DNA of 64,000 nucleotides from Mesorhabditis belari (lineage: Eukaryota; Nematoda; Chromadorea; Rhabditida; Rhabditidae): assembly GCA_958450365.1 (NCBI GenBank), contig CAUEEP010000920.1:1079501-1143500 (forward strand), read 5' to 3'. Shown in pieces: positions 1 through 10,796 of this stretch. How positions within the stretch are numbered: the stretch's first letter is position 1; each line of letters opens with the position of its first letter. The translations under genes and the position numbers were made by a program. The notes beneath the pieces were generated by a model. That model did not search any database and was not told the origin of the DNA. It saw only the letters and a list, made by a program, of their open reading frames with translations.

Positions 1-451
1 TAATTGTATTCCACTCACCTGGCTGTTGCAAGCGGATCTGTTCTTGAAAACATTGTTGAAAGGTTTTAGTAATGAAAAGTGATGGGTTTTGTGCAATCGC
101 TGGAGATTTTCATTGGCCAAATTAACGACAAATTATCGGTCGTTCGCTTGTAGTCTTGGCAACCGATTGGGGAAGAAAACTGAAACAGTTTTTGATTACC
201 AGATAAAAAGCGAGATTTTGGCTTTGAGTGTGAGATTTTTTCCAGTGAAAGAAATAAATTTTATGTTAAAATGAATGAAATTCGTTGGAGAAACGATAAA
301 AGGGATTAAAAACGATAGAAAATGATATGACTCATCTTTTGTAAAAAAAAAGTTAATGGTTGATATATTCGATTTCAGATTGAATTTAAGATCAGAAAAG
401 AGAAAACGACTTAAATTGAGGTTTTTCTCCGAGCGACCTGATGTATGGGTT
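1..451. other. Intergenic; one possible first exon
   Basis: No gene is supported here. On the minus strand, 53..19 reads as a short ATG-started stretch ending in a good donor (CCAG|GTGAG at 22..14), so it could be a first exon of a gene running off the left edge of the window. With only 11 codons nothing can be said about its product. Confidence 0.25.
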
Positions 452-943
452 TATCGGATCGGATCGGTCTACTGAATGGGATTGGATCAATCTACTGGAT
501 GGGATCGGATCGGTCTACTGGATGGGATTGGATCGGTCCAGCGGATGGGATCGGATCGGTCTAATGGATGGGATCGGATCGATCTACTGGATGGGATAGG
601 ATCGGTCTAATGGATGGGATTGGATCGGTCTACTGGATGGGATTGGATCGGTCTAACGGATGGGATAGGATCGGTCTAATGGATGGGATCGGATCGATCT
701 ACTGGATGGGATAGGACGCTAATGGATGGGATTGGATCGGTCTAATGGATGGGATCGGATCGGTCTACTGGATGGAATTGGATCGATCTACTGATGGAAT
801 TGGATCGATCTACTGGATGAGATTGGATCGGTCTAACGGATGGGATCGGATCGATCTACTGAATGGGATAGGATCGGTCTAATGGATGGAATCGGATCGA
901 TCTACTGGATGAGATCGGATCGATCTACTGGATGGAATCGGAA
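452..943. repeat. 23-bp minisatellite (GGATGGGATCGGATCGGTCTACT-type)
   Basis: About 21 imperfect copies of a roughly 23-bp unit, read as GATGGGATYGGATCGGTCT plus AMTG. Copies differ mainly at a few positions (GGTCTACT, GATCTACT, GGTCTAAT, GGTCTAAC). Several copies are shortened by one to several bases. No reading frame of interest. Confidence 0.95.
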
Positions 944-1759
944 GCTAGACTACGCAACACTCCGCACCGTCATTATGGGGGTGGGGGTACTATTACAGTA
1001 TTTACGGTAAGCTTTTCCATCAATATTTTTCTTTGCAGTGATTCTAAGTTTTCGAACAATGAATGAATAACAAAGCTCGAAAAAATTCAGCTTGTCGATA
1101 AAACGCAATTTCCAGTGTTCAGAAATGAGATTAACGTTTTGAATTTCTCATGATAGACATCCCTAGATGATAGACAAGCCTGAGCCTAAGTAAACATCAA
1201 AATGTTTGCTTTTTTGGGGAAAACTGTTTCTCGAGAAAATTCCCTTGTTTTTCTTCATCATTCAAATCATTTTCGGGTTTAAAAGCGGCAAATCAGTGTC
1301 CTTGATTCCAAGCTTTTTCAAATTCATCTGCATAACTCAAGAATTGATCTTTGTCTTGTTTTGTTTTAAATCTCTAGGTTCTTTAAAATAAATTCACCAT
1401 TTTCAAGCAGTCTGAAGATCTAATTTCTGCAAATTTCTTGTAAAATTTCCATTTTATTTCTGTTAATCGTTTCTGGTAGCTTGGAGTTGGATAAATGAAT
1501 CGATGCACAGTTTTTGGAGTTTCAAACGTTCAGAAAGTTCGAACAAAACCTTTATACTGCTTATGAAACCGAGACTCGCATATCACAGTACCAATACTTG
1601 GTTGAAAGACATTGAAAGACACAAATCGACAATAGACAATAGACAATAGACAATAGATAATAGACAATAGACAACTTCGATGAAATCTCGTGAACTAGAT
1701 TCTAGTTACAATCAACTTACTGCCAAAAGACAATAACAAATGAAAAGAAAAAGAAATAC
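944..1759. other. Intergenic with a 7-bp (ACAATAG)n microsatellite
   Basis: No gene seen. 1628..1673 is a short tandem array of ACAATAG with one variant unit. A plus-strand frame at 1206..1391 is AT-rich and lacks splice or domain support, so I do not call it. Confidence 0.7.
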
Positions 1760-1978
1760 TTAAAAGAGATCAGCAAAAACTTTCTCGACTTTAGCTAAAA
1801 TCGAATTTTTAGTTGAGGATTCTGGAGTGAAAGACTTGGAAGTGGTTTCTTCAATAGATTTCGATTCTTCTGATGATTTTGAGCTTGAGCTTGATTTCTC
1901 GGAGCTTGTAGAAGATGGAGATTGGGAAGAGTTCTCTTTGGAATTGGGAGTGGTGGGGATCTGAATTGAGTGAGACAT
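1760..1978 (-). CDS. Possible small serine-rich protein
   Basis: A 72-codon minus-strand frame starts MSHSIQIPTTPNS and is then dominated by Ser, Lys and Glu (several SSS and SSKSSEE stretches). It ends in a less biased tail (ILAKVEKVFADLF). It has no signal peptide, TM segment or recognised domain. The ATG lies 8 bases after an acceptor-like AAAATCAG, consistent with trans-splicing or with a 5' intron whose donor would be ACG|GTGAG near 2077. If spliced in the other phase a different short product results. Low-complexity frames of this kind can arise by chance, so this is only a candidate. Confidence 0.3.
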   Translation of the reverse strand: MSHSIQIPTTPNSKENSSQSPSSTSSEKSSSSSKSSEESKSIEETTSKSFTPESSTKNSILAKVEKVFADLF

Positions 1979-2200
1979 TGATATACTGATTTTGATTGTT
2001 GGATTGACATTAGACCATTGAAATGCAGGATTGAATGTAGGATTGAATGCTAGGAACTGTTATTCACTTATCAACTCACCGTTGTCGTGCTATTCTCCTT
2101 TCGGACGCACATTCCGATTCGCACACACAAATTCTTCGTGTCAATCATTGGTTCGATCTAAATTTTCTAGTTCTTTCAGGTTTCTGAACTCTTCGCCTAC

Positions 2201-2698
2201 GATCAAGCTTATGATCAAGCTTGATCAAGCCTACGATCAAGCTTCCGATCAATCTTCCGATCAAGCTTACGATCAAGCTTCCGATCAAGCTTACGACCAA
2301 GCTTCCGATCAAGCTTACCATCAAGCTTACGATCAAGCCTACGATCAAGCTTACGACCAAGCTTCCGATCAAGCTTCCGATCAAGCTTAGGATCAAGCTT
2401 ATGATCAAGCTTATGATCAAGCTTCCGATCAAGCTTCCGATCAAGCTTACGATCAAGCTTCCGATCAAGCTTACGATCAAGCTTAGGATCAAGCTTAGGA
2501 TCAAGCTTACGATCAAGCTTATGATCAAGCTTAGGATCAAGTTTACGATCAAGCTTATGATCAAGCTTCCGATCAAGCTTACGATCAAGCTTCCGATCAA
2601 GCTTCCGATCAAGCTTACGATCAAGCTTCCGATCAAGCTTTCGATCAAGCTTACGATCAAGCTTACGATCAAGCTTACGATCAAGCTTACGATCAAGC
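2201..2698. repeat. 12-bp minisatellite GATCAAGCTTMC, about 41 copies
   Basis: A nearly perfect 12-bp tandem array with an internal HindIII palindrome (AAGCTT) in each unit. Variation is almost confined to the last two or three bases of each unit (ttac, ttcc, ttat, ttag). Because 12 is a multiple of 3, several frames on both strands stay open (DQAY or IKLT on plus, DRKL or VSLI on minus). These long frames are by-products of the array and are not called as genes. Confidence 0.95.
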
Positions 2699-3032
2699 AT
2701 TGGTGTGATTAGTACTCGGATCAGCACTTTAAATCATGAATTGTCCCCTTTTTATTCCTTTTTATTCCGCAATCTACAAATTTTGCTTGTATCTTAGCCG
2801 AATTTGTTTGAAAAATGTTATATTCGCTTTCATTCGATTTCTAAATCAAATTTTCTATCAAATGAAGTTAAATTCAACGTTTTTCAAACAAACCCGTTCA
2901 AGATTGCAAGAAAATTCGTAGATTGCCAAACGAAAATTGTCAGCTTGTCAGCAAACTGACTGAAAAATGGCCGGAGTTAACATGGCTGCTTGCTATCGTA
3001 CCTCCGAAACACCAATTTTACAGTGAGTCAGT
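2699..3032. other. Intergenic, nothing recognised
   Basis: This is the 3' side of the saposin-like gene. It is AT-rich and has one short unsupported plus frame. I see no repeat, RNA or terminator-like structure. Confidence 0.6.
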
Positions 3033-3795
3033 TTATTCCGGACTATATGTTCTTGATTCACCAACCTTCTCATAATACTCTTCGATTTTGTCGATCATCA
3101 ACGTAACACAAGTTCCAACAGCTTCGTTGTCTCCACCGAACAACGCCTCGCAGTCTTTCTTCACCATATCTTCTGCCGAAGACTAAAAACTTCATTTAGA
3201 ATTTTCTAAACATTTCAAGTTGATAATTTTCGAGACTCACTTTCATTTGAGCAATGTTATAGTTGATGCTGTAGATCGTTTTCAAGCAAAGATCACAGCC
3301 GAAGCCCTCGACCTGGAAATTGATGAGATTTATAGTCTTTGAAGTTCAATACAATATTGAATCAATACCAAAAACTTAGATCGACTTTAATTAGTTGAAA
3401 ATGTAGCGACAAAGCTCTACATTTTTATACCAGTTTAAATGTTAGCTTAAATCAAAGCTTAAATCAAAGTTTCATAAGCATTAGAATTGAATAAAAGATA
3501 AAAGAAATAGGAAAAAAGAATCACTAATTGTAAAACTACTTTTCACTAAACATGCGGTACCTCTAGCTCTTCAAAGTCTGTTTTCCAAGTCTAAAATGAG
3601 AAAACCTATCAAACTAATCACTCTCTTTACCTCAAAGTCTTCCTTTTGTGCTTTTGTCTTCTTCTCCAATGTCTCATTGACAATCTCAGCCACGAGTTTC
3701 TCTTTGATTTCCTTGTTTGCAGCATCGTATCGAACGTAACGAGGAACGGCTAAAATTGTTGAAGCGACACAGAGAAGTGGTAGAAGGGATCGCAT
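3033..3795 (-). CDS. Secreted saposin-B-like small protein
   Basis: A four-exon model (3795..3631, 3590..3561, 3312..3241, 3182..3033) gives 138 aa with all junctions in phase 0. The N-terminus MRSLLPLLCVASTILA is a signal peptide. The start is preceded 11 bases upstream by TATATTTTCAG, a likely trans-splice acceptor. The body is a Lys/Glu-rich helix (about residues 24-55). A C-terminal saposin-B-type segment follows, with GCDLC near residue 71, then a Cys in MVKKDC and a Cys in GTCVTLMI. Saposin-like nematode proteins bind or perturb lipid membranes, and some are gut antimicrobial caenopores; the exact role here is inferred. Only four of the usual six cysteines are visible, so one family disulphide is missing or the fold is divergent. 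Confidence 0.75.
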
Positions 3796-3969
3796 TGTTG
3801 CTTTGGCTGAAAATATAGATAAAGATTGAAAGATTGAAATTGAAAGCAAAGTTGAAGAAAGTTGAAGAAATCAATTCCAAAAAAGCAAAAGAAAACAAAA
3901 GCTGGTGCAAACAAAAACTAGTGAAACATTGGCATAAGATTTAGCCTAAGCTTCTTCCAACTTCAGCCA

Positions 3970-4111
3970 AAGGCTGGAGTTGTTTTGAAGGCTGGAGTTG
4001 AGCTAGAGACAAGGCTGGAGTTGTTTTGAAGGCTGGAGTTGAGCTAGAGACAAGGCTGGGGTTGTTTTGAAGGCTGGAGTTGAGCTAGAGACAAGGCTGG
4101 AGTTGTTTTGA
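3970..4111. repeat. 41-bp minisatellite, about 3.5 copies
   Basis: Tandem copies of AAGGCTGGAGTTGTTTTG followed by AAGGCTGGAGTTGAGCTAGAGAC. The half-units share AAGGCTGGAGTTG, so the 41-bp unit is itself an internal duplication. Confidence 0.9.
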
Positions 4112-4634
4112 AAGGTTACAAAAGCGATAAGGAGTACACCTCATCAAAAACGATGAGGTGGGCAACAGCTTGTGATGCTGGTAAATGGAGAAACTGCTTG
4201 TAGCTAGCGATGCTGCTTGTAGCTAATTTGAAATTGGATTGGTTAGCGGAAACGGATGAATGTTTGGATGGACTTTGTTTGTGGGGAAGGGATGTCTGCT
4301 GGGAGGCCAAGAATTCCATGTGGCCCACTTCAGTTCGAAGAATCGTCGAAGAAATTTGACCCCATCCCTCAGCCGCACCCACTCAGCCCTCAGGTCAAAC
4401 AATTACACCAAATTGGAACGGTTAGGATTGAATCAGGAATGTGAATGCCTTTGGTTTTCTTATGTAAAGAAAAACAAATAAAAAAATGGCTTAGTTGTAA
4501 AAAATTGGAAAAAATTTTTACCTACGGGGATTTCACAATTGTTGCCTCAAATCTTACTACATTTTACTGCTTTCTGTCTTTCTTTTTTTCTTATTAATCC
4601 GATGATTTGATTGTTTTTAGGTATCTAGGAATCT
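4112..4634. other. Intergenic, nothing recognised
   Basis: Overlapping plus and minus frames of 60-90 codons occur but lack splice sites, domains or codon regularity. A short local duplication of GATGCTGCTTGTAGCTA sits near 4170..4220. Confidence 0.6.
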
Positions 4635-5123
4635 AGGACAGTTTGAGCACTTTCTTCAAAAGAAACCCATTTTGGTGTCAATAGAAAAGTTGTAGAGAAT
4701 CAAAAATTAAGTTCATATCCAAATTTTCAGAGCAATTCAAAAACTGGTCTTCAAGAAATGCCAAATTTACGAATTTTTGCAAAACTTGCATTTTAAGCGA
4801 AACTACTAAGTGTATCTTTTTGGAAATTTGGCTATAAGCCTAATTTTTGATTCTCTACAACTTTTCTATTGATACCAAAATGGGTTTCTTTTGAAGAAAG
4901 TGCTCAAACTGGGCGGCAGCTGACATCTCCAGTCCTCCATTTTTGAGTCTCACACTTGTCTCACACACAAACCAAAATCCTACTACGAAAGAGGAATCCG
5001 CAAATTGCCTATAAAATGGGCAGAAGTCGTCAATAATAATGGAAATTATTTGGAATGAATTGATGGTTTTATGTTGAATAAATTTTAGTTCAAAGTCCCG
5101 CAGTTTTCAATTCAACAACCCAA
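4635..5123 (+). mobile_element. Mariner-type remnant with internal inverted repeat
   Basis: The right end is TTCAATTCAACAACCCAATA, matching the terminal repeat of the fuller copies at 35423..35957 and 56305..56835. At 5002..5058 a plus frame reads LPIKWAEVVNNNGNYLE then stop, which is the typical last segment of a mariner transposase beside the terminal repeat. The left part (4640..4910) is a palindrome with TTTGAGCACTTTCTTCAAAA and its complement as outer ends. The left terminal repeat is missing, so the copy is truncated. Confidence 0.75.
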
Positions 5124-5136
5124 TAGAAAAAGAGAC

Positions 5137-5409
5137 TTTTGACAGATTCAATGAAAAGAACGTTGCAAATGTTGGACTTTGGAACGTTGAAAACGAATTT
5201 GAAGGCAATTTGGTGCTGGCAGAAACCGAAAGACCGTCTTCACGGATGAAAAGTGGTTTGATATTGAGCACAACCATCAGGACGATCGAACTTGGTCCAA
5301 CCTCTTCTTCGGAAGAACCTCTTCCGTTCGACGAAAGAATTGTTTCAAGACAAGAAAAGCCAACAAATCATGGCTTAGGCTGGTATCACTCATAGCTGAT
5401 CACCCTTGA
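5137..5409 (+). pseudogene. Tc1/mariner transposase catalytic fragment
   Basis: From 5224 the plus frame reads KTVFTDEKWF, HNHQDDRTW, then a basic stretch, and stops after about 60 codons. The FTDEKWF block is the region of the second catalytic Asp of Tc1/mariner DDE/D transposases. Upstream HTH and downstream catalytic parts are absent, so this is a dead fragment. It lies directly after the mariner remnant ending at 5123 and may be a separate insertion of a related element. Confidence 0.7.
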
Positions 5410-5552
5410 TGAGTCACTGCCACTCATAGCTTCCTCATAGCTCATCGCTCATCGTTTCATTCCCGCTGGAGTCAAAATTGACAAGAAAGTTTACGATATG
5501 CTTGAAAAAAGTTTGCCTTGGTCTCAAGCGCACTTTGGTGCCAATCTTTAGA

Positions 5553-6045
5553 AGGATCTTCAGAAGAATCTTTTGAAGAATCTTCTGAAGCCAAATGAGG
5601 AAACTGACAAAAACGTTTGGGATAGTTGATGGGGAAATGGGAGGAGATGGGAAGAGGATGAATTGAAAAGAAACAAGAATGGGTTGCAAAAGGAGATTAT
5701 GAAATGACAATTGGTAGAAATCTTCAGAAGAATCTTTAGAAGAATCTTTAGAAGAGTCTTTAGAAGAATCTTTAGAAGAATCTTTAGAAGAATCTTTAGA
5801 AGAATCTTTAGAAGAGTCTTTAGAAGAATCTTTAGAAGAATCTTTAGAAGAATCTTTAGAAGAATCTTTAGAAGAATCTTTAGAAGAATCTTCTGAAGAA
5901 TCTTTAGAAGAATCTTTAGAAGAATCTTCTGAAGAATCTTTAGAAGGATCTTCTGAAGCCAAATGAGGAAATTGACAAAAACGTTTGGGATAGTTGATGG
6001 GGAAATGGGAGGAAATGGGAAGAGGATGAATTGAAAAGAAGTGGA
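5553..6045. repeat. 12-bp array (TCTTTAGAAGAA)n between direct repeats
   Basis: 5715..5955 is a tandem array of TCTTTAGAAGAA units with a few TTCTGAAGAA variants. It is flanked by two copies of a segment of about 105 bp (5553..5672 and 5941..6045) containing AGCCAAATGAGGAAA, ACAAAAACGTTTGGGATAG and GGGAAGAGGATGAATTG. The minus frame through the array reads KDSS/EDSS repeats, and a second frame reads KILL repeats. I do not call a gene because both frames are dictated by the repeat. Confidence 0.9.
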
Positions 6046-6627
6046 GAGCTCCGTTTGGATTTGGAAAGGGAAGGGGAAAAGGAAAAGATGAGATCTCAAT
6101 GAAAAGATGATAAAAGTTCCACAAGCAAAGTCTATTGTTATGCTAATTTCAGTAAATCAGATTTGATAAAAAGGGTAATTGAGTGGGGAAATTATTTGAC
6201 CCTGACAACTAATTGGAAATTTTTGGATCGATTTTTTATTCTTTGACAGATACGGTAGTCATTTAGACAGATCTTTGACAGATACGGTAGTCATTTAGAT
6301 GTCTGTACTTTAAACTTAAATATTAAATTTGATAGTCCAAAGATATTTAATTGATCATTTCATATTCATTTGTCATTTGTCAATTCAAGTCAAATCCAAG
6401 ATCCTTTTTTTCCTTGTTAATCCCTTTTCCAAACAAACGGACTAGTCACTTCTCTCAATTCTCGATGATCTCTCTCTCTCACATCGCTCACTTCGGTTGA
6501 AAGAGTTCAAATCTTGCTTTGTCTTTTGATGTTTGAACAATGGTTCCGTTTCCTGAATCCTTTTTTCTCAAATCCTTTTTCTAAAAGAGAAAATCCGCGA
6601 TCTCAATTGTCTTTCTTCAATCGAAAA
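6046..6627. other. Intergenic with a short local duplication
   Basis: CTTTGACAGATACGGTAGTC followed by ATTTAGA occurs twice in tandem at about 6243..6299. I see no gene. Confidence 0.6.
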
Positions 6628-7396
6628 GCACTCAGCTTTCAGATCGAAATAAACCCTGTTCAAATGGTTTTGCAATTCGATCTTTAGACTCAAAACATTG
6701 AGAACACTTGAAAGATTGCTTTAGGGTGAAAAAAGATCAGTAACATTGGTGAGAGAATCATCGAGATCGAGATTTGCAAAGAATCATCGAGATTTTGGAA
6801 TGGGATAGCTGAGATCTGGTCAATTTTTGTTTCAAATCAATTTCTTTGTTATCAGTTAAACAGCTAAGTCAAACATCAATGAAAATGTAAAAAAGGTAGC
6901 TTGACCAGTCGACGTTCCGTCGAAATTCCAAATTGGTAACTCTGGAAGGAACTTTACTTGAACTTTGCTCGATCAGGATATTAATAGTGAGCCTAAGCCT
7001 AAGTCTAAGCCTAAGCCTAAGTCTAAGTCTAAGCCTAAGTCTAAGCCTAAGTCTAAGCCTAAGTCTAAGCCTAAGTCTAAGCCTAAGTCTAAGCCTAAGT
7101 CTAAGCCTAAGTCTAAGCCTAAGTCTAAGCCTAAGTCTAAGCCTAAGTCTAAGCCTAAGCACTCAGCTTTCAGATCGAAATAAACCCTGTTCAAATGGTT
7201 TTGCAATTCAAATGATAAGCTCAAAACATTGAGAACACTTGAAAGATTGCTTCAGGGTGAGTAACATTGGTGAGAGAGTTAGGTTTGCAAAGAATCATTG
7301 GATGGGATAGCTGAGATCTGGTCAATTTTTGTTTCAAATCAAGTTCTTTGTTATCAGTTAAACAGCTAAGTCAAACATCAATGAAAATGTAAAAAA
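6628..7396. repeat. Segmental direct repeat flanking a telomere-like array
   Basis: 6628..6894 and 7159..7396 are two copies of the same segment of about 250 bp (shared blocks include ACTCAGCTTTCAGATCGAAA, GGGATAGCTGAGATCTGG and AACAGCTAAGTCAAACATC). The second copy has small deletions. Between them lies the hexamer array described separately. Both are non-coding. Confidence 0.9.
6989..7160 (-). repeat. Interstitial telomere-type array (TTAGGC/TTAGAC)n
   Basis: On the plus strand this is GCCTAA alternating with GTCTAA; on the minus strand it is TTAGGC alternating with TTAGAC, about 28 hexamers. TTAGGC is the nematode telomere repeat, and here a strict 12-bp higher-order unit (one canonical plus one variant hexamer) dominates. 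This suggests local amplification of a degenerate telomeric seed. Long open frames through it are artefacts of the 12-bp period. Confidence 0.9.
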
Positions 7397-8225
7397 GATT
7401 TTGTAAAGTTAAATGCTTAGAACTATAAAGATCAAGAGTTAATGGGTCTATTTTAGCTATGAAATTTTAGCTAACTAATTTTAGCTTCAGTAAGACAATT
7501 TTAGAGTGATAGATAAAGTAAAAGAACTAGTTTTGAAGTATTGAATGTTTCAGAAAGATATTGAGCACAAATTGGATAAAATCTTACAGTAAATCTCTAG
7601 AAAGATGTTCAGAATAAAGCAAACCACTTCAAAACCTTTACAAAAAACTTTAAACATTTGAACCAACGGTTTCCTCTGTTCACGAAACATCAGAACTAAA
7701 GATTTCCCCTGTTTAAAGACTGAGAACTTTCATAAAAACATGTTTGTATTGCATTTCCCGCGGCAGGGAAGGTGGGAACGGGAAAATTCCCACTTTTGTG
7801 TTCAGACCATTTTTAGGAGAATTGAAGAGAAGTCTTCTGATGCATCGCAACACTTCCCGGTGAAAGAGGAGAGGGAAAGGCTGGGAAGAGAAGGCCAACA
7901 AAGGAAAAGGGAAAAGGGAAAAGAGAAAAGGTCTTGTAAGACCATCTTGTATTCATTTTGTTTGCCCTTTCTCCCCGTTCACACCTTTGTGATTGCCGAT
8001 TGGTCTTTCTTTCTTTTTCTGAAAGGAACCATAGACTTTTGCTCCAACACTCTGTGCAACATTCCTTTATTGTGAGGAAATTCGAGATTTTTCCGATTCA
8101 CTATAGGCTATCTTTGGCTGGAAACGGAAAACAAGAATGTAGTGGGTTAGGAAAATGTAGGCAGAAATCACAGAGATTAGGTTGGTAGCGGTTTAAATGC
8201 TGCACAAAAAGTCTTACATAAGACA
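7397..8225. other. Intergenic, no supported gene
   Basis: A 111-codon plus frame (7740..8075) overlaps a basic purine-rich stretch and has no domain, acceptor or paralogue in the window. I leave it uncalled. The left part is AT-rich. Confidence 0.5.
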
Positions 8226-8872
8226 CTAGTGGCAGCTAGACAGACAGAGTCAGGCTGGCTCTGGACCTGATCTGGTCAGACAGGATCTGGCTATGGCCAA
8301 GCAAGGTTAGGATTTAGCTCTGGGCAGGCAAAGCTAAGATCTAGCTCTAGTCAGGTAAAGCCAAGATCTAACTCTGGTCAGGTAAAGCCAAGATCTAGCT
8401 CTGGTCAGGCAAAGCTAAGATCTAGCTCTGGTCAGGCAAAGCCAAGATCTAGCTCTGGTCAGGCAAAGCAAGATCTAGCTCTGGTCAGGCAAAGCCAAGA
8501 TCTAGCTCTACTCAGGTAAAGCCAAGATCTAGCTCTAGTCAGGCAGAGCCAAGACCTAGCTCTACTCAGGTAAAGCCAAGATCTATCTCTAGTCAGGCAG
8601 AGCCAAGATCTAGCTCTAGTCAGGCAAAGCCAAGATCTATCTCTAGTCAGGCAGAGCCAAGATCTAGCTCTAGTCAGGCAAAGCCAAGATCTAGCTCTAG
8701 TCAGGCAAAGCCAAGATCTAGCTCTACTCAGGTAAAGCCAAGATCTAGCTCTAGTCAGGCAGAGCCAAGATCTAGCTCTACTCAGGTAAAGCCAAGATCT
8801 ATCTCTAGTCAGGCAGAGCCAAGATCTAGCTCTAGTCAGGCAAAGCCAAGATCTAGCTCTGGTGGGCAAGGC
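8226..8872. repeat. 27-bp minisatellite, about 22 copies
   Basis: The unit is AAGATCTAGCTCTAGTCAGG plus CAAAGCC, with BglII-like AGATCT cores. Variants alternate CAGGCAAAG/CAGGCAGAG and TAGTC/TACTC/TGGTC. The start (8226..8300) is a degenerate CAGG-rich lead-in resembling other CCTGG-rich stretches in the window. The 136-codon minus frame through it is repeat-derived. Confidence 0.95.
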
Positions 8873-10716
8873 TGGAGCTTAGTTCCGGGTCTGACCCTGG
8901 CTTTACCATGGCCCGAGTAATTGTCTTTGCAACAACACCTGACAAAAGACTGACAAAAGCCGGAAATCTTAATATAAAATGTTATAGAAAGGATAACTAA
9001 TCTTATAGAATAGTATACAATAGAGCCTATCACCTAACGGCCTAACGAACCGTTAGGTCGGATAAATTAACCACTTCTGTAAATAGTCAAAAAGCATTGA
9101 TTACAATCACAAAACTTTAAGGCTCAAGAAACAGAGAAAGCAATGAAAGAGCCAAGAAAACTTTGCTTTGCAATCCTTTTCCATCTCACAGTCGGCCTCT
9201 CATCTCAAAAGGGATTGTATTGTGGAAAGCACTGTTTTGAAAGGAGTGACTATGTGCAAATAGTGACACCTTTCACCTTTTCTTTTCATCTTTTCCTTTT
9301 GACTGTCTATCATTGAAAGGACCCGGTGAGCACTCTGAAATTTGCATAACCCTGAATGAAGATGGGGAAATGCGGAGGATAGAGTATACTTCGTCGATAG
9401 TCGGTCAATAATTCCTTTCATTTTCTTATTAACTTACTAGATTAGATCTGGCAGTAGTCTTAGATCTAGAATTGAACTGAAACTAGAACTGATTACGAAA
9501 TTTGGAAGCTCACCCGGAAGTTTAATGAGCTCTACAAGGTTTTCAAGATTTACTGACCAATGGACCAATAGACTGACCAGATTACTAGGTTTAGAGCTTA
9601 TTTTGTACAAGTTTAATCCTAAAAAGGAAACAAACAGATCAATACGCTAAACGTTAACAATTTTACGGTACTTTTTTCAAAATTATTGCCTTGCTTGTCT
9701 AGAAACACTGATGAAAAGTCGAAAAAATCTGTGAAAAGTCGAAAAAATTAAGTTTTTCACAAACTTATGTTAAGGTTTCTCGAAAGAATCAGAACTAAAA
9801 TATGATTCTAACGTTTTTAATATCTCGTAGATCCAAAAACTGTTAAATAGCGAAGACTTTCTCATCGTTAAACAAGAATAACTAGGGCTGATCTCTGTAA
9901 TTTAGTGATCGAGTTCCAATGAATCGGTTTTTCGCATAGCAAAATTGAGTAAACGGTAAAAGTAAGTGGGTAAAAGCAGTTCTAATTCTCTAATTCAGTG
10001 CTTTCTTAATGATTTCTTTCATAAATCGATTTTGAAAAACAGCCTTCAAAAGATTTGGAGAGATTTGGAGTGAGATTTTGGAAAGTCCTCATAAACATTG
10101 AACATCCTTGAATTGCTCTGGACTTATCATTGAACATCAATCAGAATCAATCGTTGAACATCAATCAGAATCAATCAGAAGCAATCGTTGAACATAAATC
10201 AGAATCAATCATTGAACATCAATCAGAATCAATCAGAATCAATCGTTGAACAATCAAAATCAATAAAAGAACCATCAAAAGTGAATAGTTTTAGACTAAT
10301 CATCTTTGTTGATCTCATGACTGAATGGTTATGAACATGGTTCATACGTTACCACATGGTTTGATTCTTTTATCCAATAGCTGAGCCTGAGCCTTACTAA
10401 TATCATTTCAGCCATTCGTCTATGAGCTCTTTTTCTTTGTTTTAGAATATGGGAAGATCTGTGTGATTGCTTGGATCTTTTTAGAAAGTAGAACGAGTTT
10501 TAGGTTTATCAGCAAAAGCTAGCTTGAAATTGCTTGTACAATAACTTTCATTCTATGTTCACAATTGAATCTGTTGGAATCTTTGCAGGAAAGAGTCTCT
10601 TGCGGTTTACCTTGGATTCGGTTACTGTAAGTGTTTACAAAGATTGAAAGAACAATAAGACATAAGGCCCTAAACTGATGGCAATGAGATCTTTGAATCA
10701 AATGAGATCCTTGTCA
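8873..10716. other. Intergenic; small tandem repeat, no gene seen
   Basis: Short palindrome CCTAACG...CGTTAGG near 9034..9058. 10137..10258 holds imperfect tandem copies of AATCAGAATCAATCGTTGAACATC. Frames at 9200..9421 and 10519..10701 (minus) have no splice or domain support. Confidence 0.6.
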
Positions 10717-10796
10717 GCTCATTGGTAGAGTATTCGTCCGTTAAGCGAGCGTCCGTTAAGCGTCCGTTAAGCGGCGGGTTTGAAAACCGTCACCGA
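10717..10796 (+). pseudogene. tRNA-like fossil with triplicated anticodon arm
   Basis: The stretch TCAGCTCATTGGTAGAG is a D-arm/A-box, and GGGTTTGAAAACC is a degenerate T-arm/B-box. Between them GCGTCCGTTAAG is present three times; the first copy can form an anticodon stem with GTT-containing loop (Asn-like). The repeated arm and lack of a matching 7-bp acceptor stem exclude a working tRNA. Confidence 0.6.

Noticed and set aside
2145..2727. Three long frames (VSLI, DRKL, IKLT repeats)
   Set aside because: They are dictated by the 12-bp array, which stays open in several frames at once.
5435..6124. 229-codon minus frame with KDSS repeats
   Set aside because: Runs through the 12-bp array; flanks have no domain, and a second overlapping frame is equally open.
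6869..7232. Frames of LR, SL, PKSK and LGLD repeats
   Set aside because: By-products of the telomere-like hexamer array.
7740..8075. 111-codon plus frame
   Set aside because: No splice site, paralogue or domain; purine-rich composition explains the open frame.
8459..8869. 136-codon minus frame with RARSWLCLT repeats
   Set aside because: Derived from the 27-bp minisatellite.
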